A stretch of 34,801 nucleotides of DNA from positions 1 to 34,801 of the forward strand of contig JALNZD010000045.1 of the NCBI GenBank assembly GCA_023229505.1, given 5' to 3'. The stretch's first letter is position 1. Every line of letters starts with the position of its first letter. This DNA comes from Bacteroidales bacterium. Its GTDB lineage: Bacteria; Bacteroidota; Bacteroidia; Bacteroidales; JAGOPY01. Shown piece after piece: positions 33,345-34,801 of the stretch. Position numbers and translations under genes: made by a program. The notes below the pieces were generated by a model. The model worked only from the letters and a program-made list of their open reading frames with translations, made no database searches and was not told where the DNA came from.

Positions 33345-33356
33345 CAATTCAATCTC

Positions 33357-33384
33357 GACCGCCGACCGCTGACCGCCGACCGCT
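33357..33384. repeat. Heptamer array A11, right arm of an inverted repeat
   Basis: Units GACCGCC, GACCGCT, GACCGCC and GACCGCT follow 12 nt after the four-helix-bundle stop. 33357-33380 is the exact reverse complement of 32873-32896. Confidence 0.85.
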
Positions 33385-33401
33385 GATTTTTTCCCTCAGT
33401 A

Positions 33402-33432
33402 TTTGCAAATTATGAAAAAATTTCTAACTTTG
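33402..33432 (+). promoter_or_regulatory. Promoter of tRNA-Phe
   Basis: TTTG (33402-33405), 19 nt, TAACTTTG (33425-33432) is a full match to the Bacteroidetes consensus, 15 nt before the tRNA 5' end. It is the best promoter in the window. Confidence 0.8.
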
Positions 33433-33446
33433 CCTCCCTTTTGATT

Positions 33447-33519
<73 letters not shown>

Positions 33520-33534
33520 CTTAGACGGTGTAAG

Positions 33535-33566
33535 ATGTGAAAGGATTGAGTCTAATCCTTTCACAT
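33535..33566 (+). terminator. Hairpin after tRNA-Phe
   Basis: ATGTGAAAGGATT and AATCCTTTCACAT form a perfect 13-bp stem with a GAGTCT loop. It lacks a T tract, so it may act as a processing or weak termination signal. Confidence 0.6.
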
Positions 33567-33620
33567 TCAAGCACCTGAGTTTCCTCCCATTTGCTTCAGT
33601 TTTCATTCGTCGGCCATATT

Positions 33621-33641
33621 GTTTACTAATGGTTTACTAAT
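33621..33641. repeat. Direct repeat GTTTACTAAT x2
   Basis: Two copies, 33621-33630 and 33632-33641, one base apart, 12 nt before the integrase start. Possibly part of an integrase regulatory or attachment region. Confidence 0.45.
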
Positions 33642-33652
33642 ACCATTGCGCC

Positions 33653-34681
33653 ATGATGCCTACAATCAAACTGAGTCTCAAGACAGATTACATCAAAAAA
33701 GGTGGAACTGTCAATGTCCGGATCCGGATCATCTATCGTAAAAAAGTCGAATATTATCCACTCGGGATTTAATTGAGACCCTCTCATTTCAGTTCTGGCC
33801 GGATTAGTAAATCAGATCCGCATCACTGGATGAAAAATTTACTATTAATCAAGTACTTTGAAAAAGCCACAAAGATCATCTTTGATATGGAAATGGCCGA
33901 ACAGCAATTTACTTTTAAGAAATTCTCTTCATCCTTTCTGGATGAAAACTATGGCAATCAGTCATTTGAAGTCTTTGCCAACAAATTTATTGAATCAAAC
34001 AAGGGAATTGTGGCTGCCGGCACTACCATGATGTATAAAAGCCAGGTGGCAAAGCTTAAAGACTTTTCTCCCGGATTAACATTCAATGATATCACATCTG
34101 CATTTATAAAGGCATTTGAGCGTTACCTGGTCGAGGTTAAGAAGAATAATGCCAACACCAGGATTAAAACATTTACTGTTTTTAAATCGCTTCTTAACCA
34201 TGCCAGGGATGAAGGAATAATCAAGGAACATGCGCTCGAGGATTATAAGAAGGGAACCATTGAAGGTAACCGTGAGTTTCTTATCATGGAAGAGTTGCAG
34301 CAGCTCGAGCAATTGCATCGATCAGGAACATTATCAACCAGGTTGACAAATGTATTAACTTACTTTCTCTTCAGTTGCTATACCGGTATCAGGTATGAGG
34401 ATGTAAAGAAACTCAGAGGCACTGATTTTATTAATGATCAGTGGATATCGCTTCAGATGTCTAAGACTGGAAAAACTATTAAGATACCGATAATTGATAA
34501 AGCCAGAGCTTTATTGCCTGATCATAAATTTAGAAGTCAGAAGATATTTAAATTTCTTTCCAATCAGCCTACAAACCGGTATCTTAAAGACATTATGAAT
34601 GAGGCCGGTATTCATAAGCATATTTCATTTCATTGTGCCAGGCATACCTTCGCAACCATATCACTGGATCTAGGTAGTTGA
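33653..34681 (+). pseudogene. Tyrosine recombinase/integrase, disrupted
   Basis: From ATG 33653 the frame encodes an Arm-type DNA-binding N-terminus (PTIKLSLKTDYIKKGGTVNV, YRKKVEYYPLGI). It is then stopped by an in-frame TAA at 33770-33772, and continues in the same frame with LRPSHFSSGRISKSDPHHW, as expected for the family at that point. The SAM-like core-binding domain and part of the catalytic domain follow, with the first catalytic Arg in CYTGIRYEDV and the His/Arg of FHCARHTFATISLDLG. The chain then ends SLDLGS-stop at 34681, so the LGH motif and nucleophilic Tyr are missing. This is a dead Bacteroidetes-type integrase, probably the remnant of an element integrated near tRNA-Phe. Confirmed reads would exclude an assembly error. 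Confidence 0.85.
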
Positions 34682-34689
34682 TCCTTAAT

Positions 34690-34718
34690 AGTTATTAACA
34701 TATTGATTGTTAATAACT
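34690..34718. repeat. Inverted repeat AGTTATTAAC / GTTAATAACT
   Basis: Two 10-nt arms (34690-34699 and 34709-34718) with a 9-nt loop immediately after the integrase remnant. The right part resembles 16 of 17 bases of the minus-strand element at 3985-4001. Confidence 0.55.
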
Positions 34719-34719
34719 T

Positions 34720-34801
34720 ATGTTCTTTGAAATGGTTGAACGTGTCAGGATTTTGCGTAAATTTATACAAAACCCTGCAAATTATGATGAAAAAATTACC
34801 C
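34720..34801 (+). CDS. Possible start of another gene (partial)
   Basis: ATG 34720 opens a frame that runs to the window edge: MFFEMVERVRILRKFIQNP, then ANYDEKIT. Composition is protein-like, but 27 codons are too few to name a family. The 5' sequence TGTTCTTTGAAA also resembles the boxA leader signal of rRNA operons, so a leader RNA is the alternative. Confidence 0.35.
   Translation, partial: MFFEMVERVRILRKFIQNPANYDEKIT

Noticed and set aside
34718..34735. boxA-type leader of an rRNA operon
   Set aside because: TGTTCTTTGAAA resembles boxA, but no rRNA is seen in the window and an ATG frame begins at the same place; kept only as an alternative.

Overview
The window reads as chromosome of a Bacteroidetes bacterium, probably an uncultured Bacteroidales or Marinilabiliales-like lineage. 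This rests on three things. The gene families are Bacteroidetes-typical: an IPExxxVDY protein, GH97, a DnaG with a degenerate zinc site, and the coaX / outer-membrane protein / TPR / lptC / corC cluster. Promoters carry the phylum's TAnnTTTG -7 box, sometimes with a TTG about 19-21 nt upstream. Shine-Dalgarno sequences are inconspicuous and several TTG starts are likely. No taxon can be fixed from this stretch alone.

Layout. 1-1430: the tail of an unknown gene, then a minus-strand pair (a Cys-rich DUF6125-like protein and an unknown partner). 1546-7110: housekeeping block with dnaG, a GC-rich structured RNA candidate on the minus strand (about 3545-3913), purN (minus), then acpP-fabF-rnc closed by a strong terminator. 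7197-11402: a secreted beta-propeller/transglutaminase protein, a GH97 lipoprotein and an IPExxxVDY protein. 11421-13831 (minus): pheS, a lipoprotein cyclophilin and tdk. 13998-18047: an accessory stretch with an AAA ATPase, a TPR-LytS-type histidine kinase and a DUF4258/DUF2283 pair resembling toxin-antitoxin. 18083-21598: an unknown Pro-rich protein, rsmI, a small secreted protein with a repeated VNDIPF motif, a Nudix hydrolase and a LuxE-like acyltransferase. 21645-25273: a lipoprotein, mrdA (PBP2) and rodA. 25270-32837 (minus): PpiD-like chaperone, then (read from the far end) coaX, outer-membrane protein, TPR protein, lptC and corC. 32982-34801: a four-helix-bundle (S23-type) gene between inverted repeats, tRNA-Phe, a dead tyrosine integrase and the possible start of another gene.

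How it works together: most genes serve core processes, namely replication priming, purine and fatty-acid synthesis, translation, envelope assembly (PBP2/RodA, PpiD, LptC, OMP) and CoA synthesis.

Most interesting signals. (1) At least ten intergenic spacers contain short degenerate tandem arrays with a 7-nt period, often with two alternating units (a 14-nt super-period). The unit sequence differs completely between sites, but the period is the same. (2) The roughly 365-nt minus-strand RNA candidate has its own promoter, a terminator and several GNRA-capped stems, and matches no RNA class I recognise. (3) Two of the heptamer arrays form a perfect 24-nt inverted repeat around the S23-like gene, a layout resembling rRNA intervening sequences. 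All readings are by eye; no database or folding software was used.
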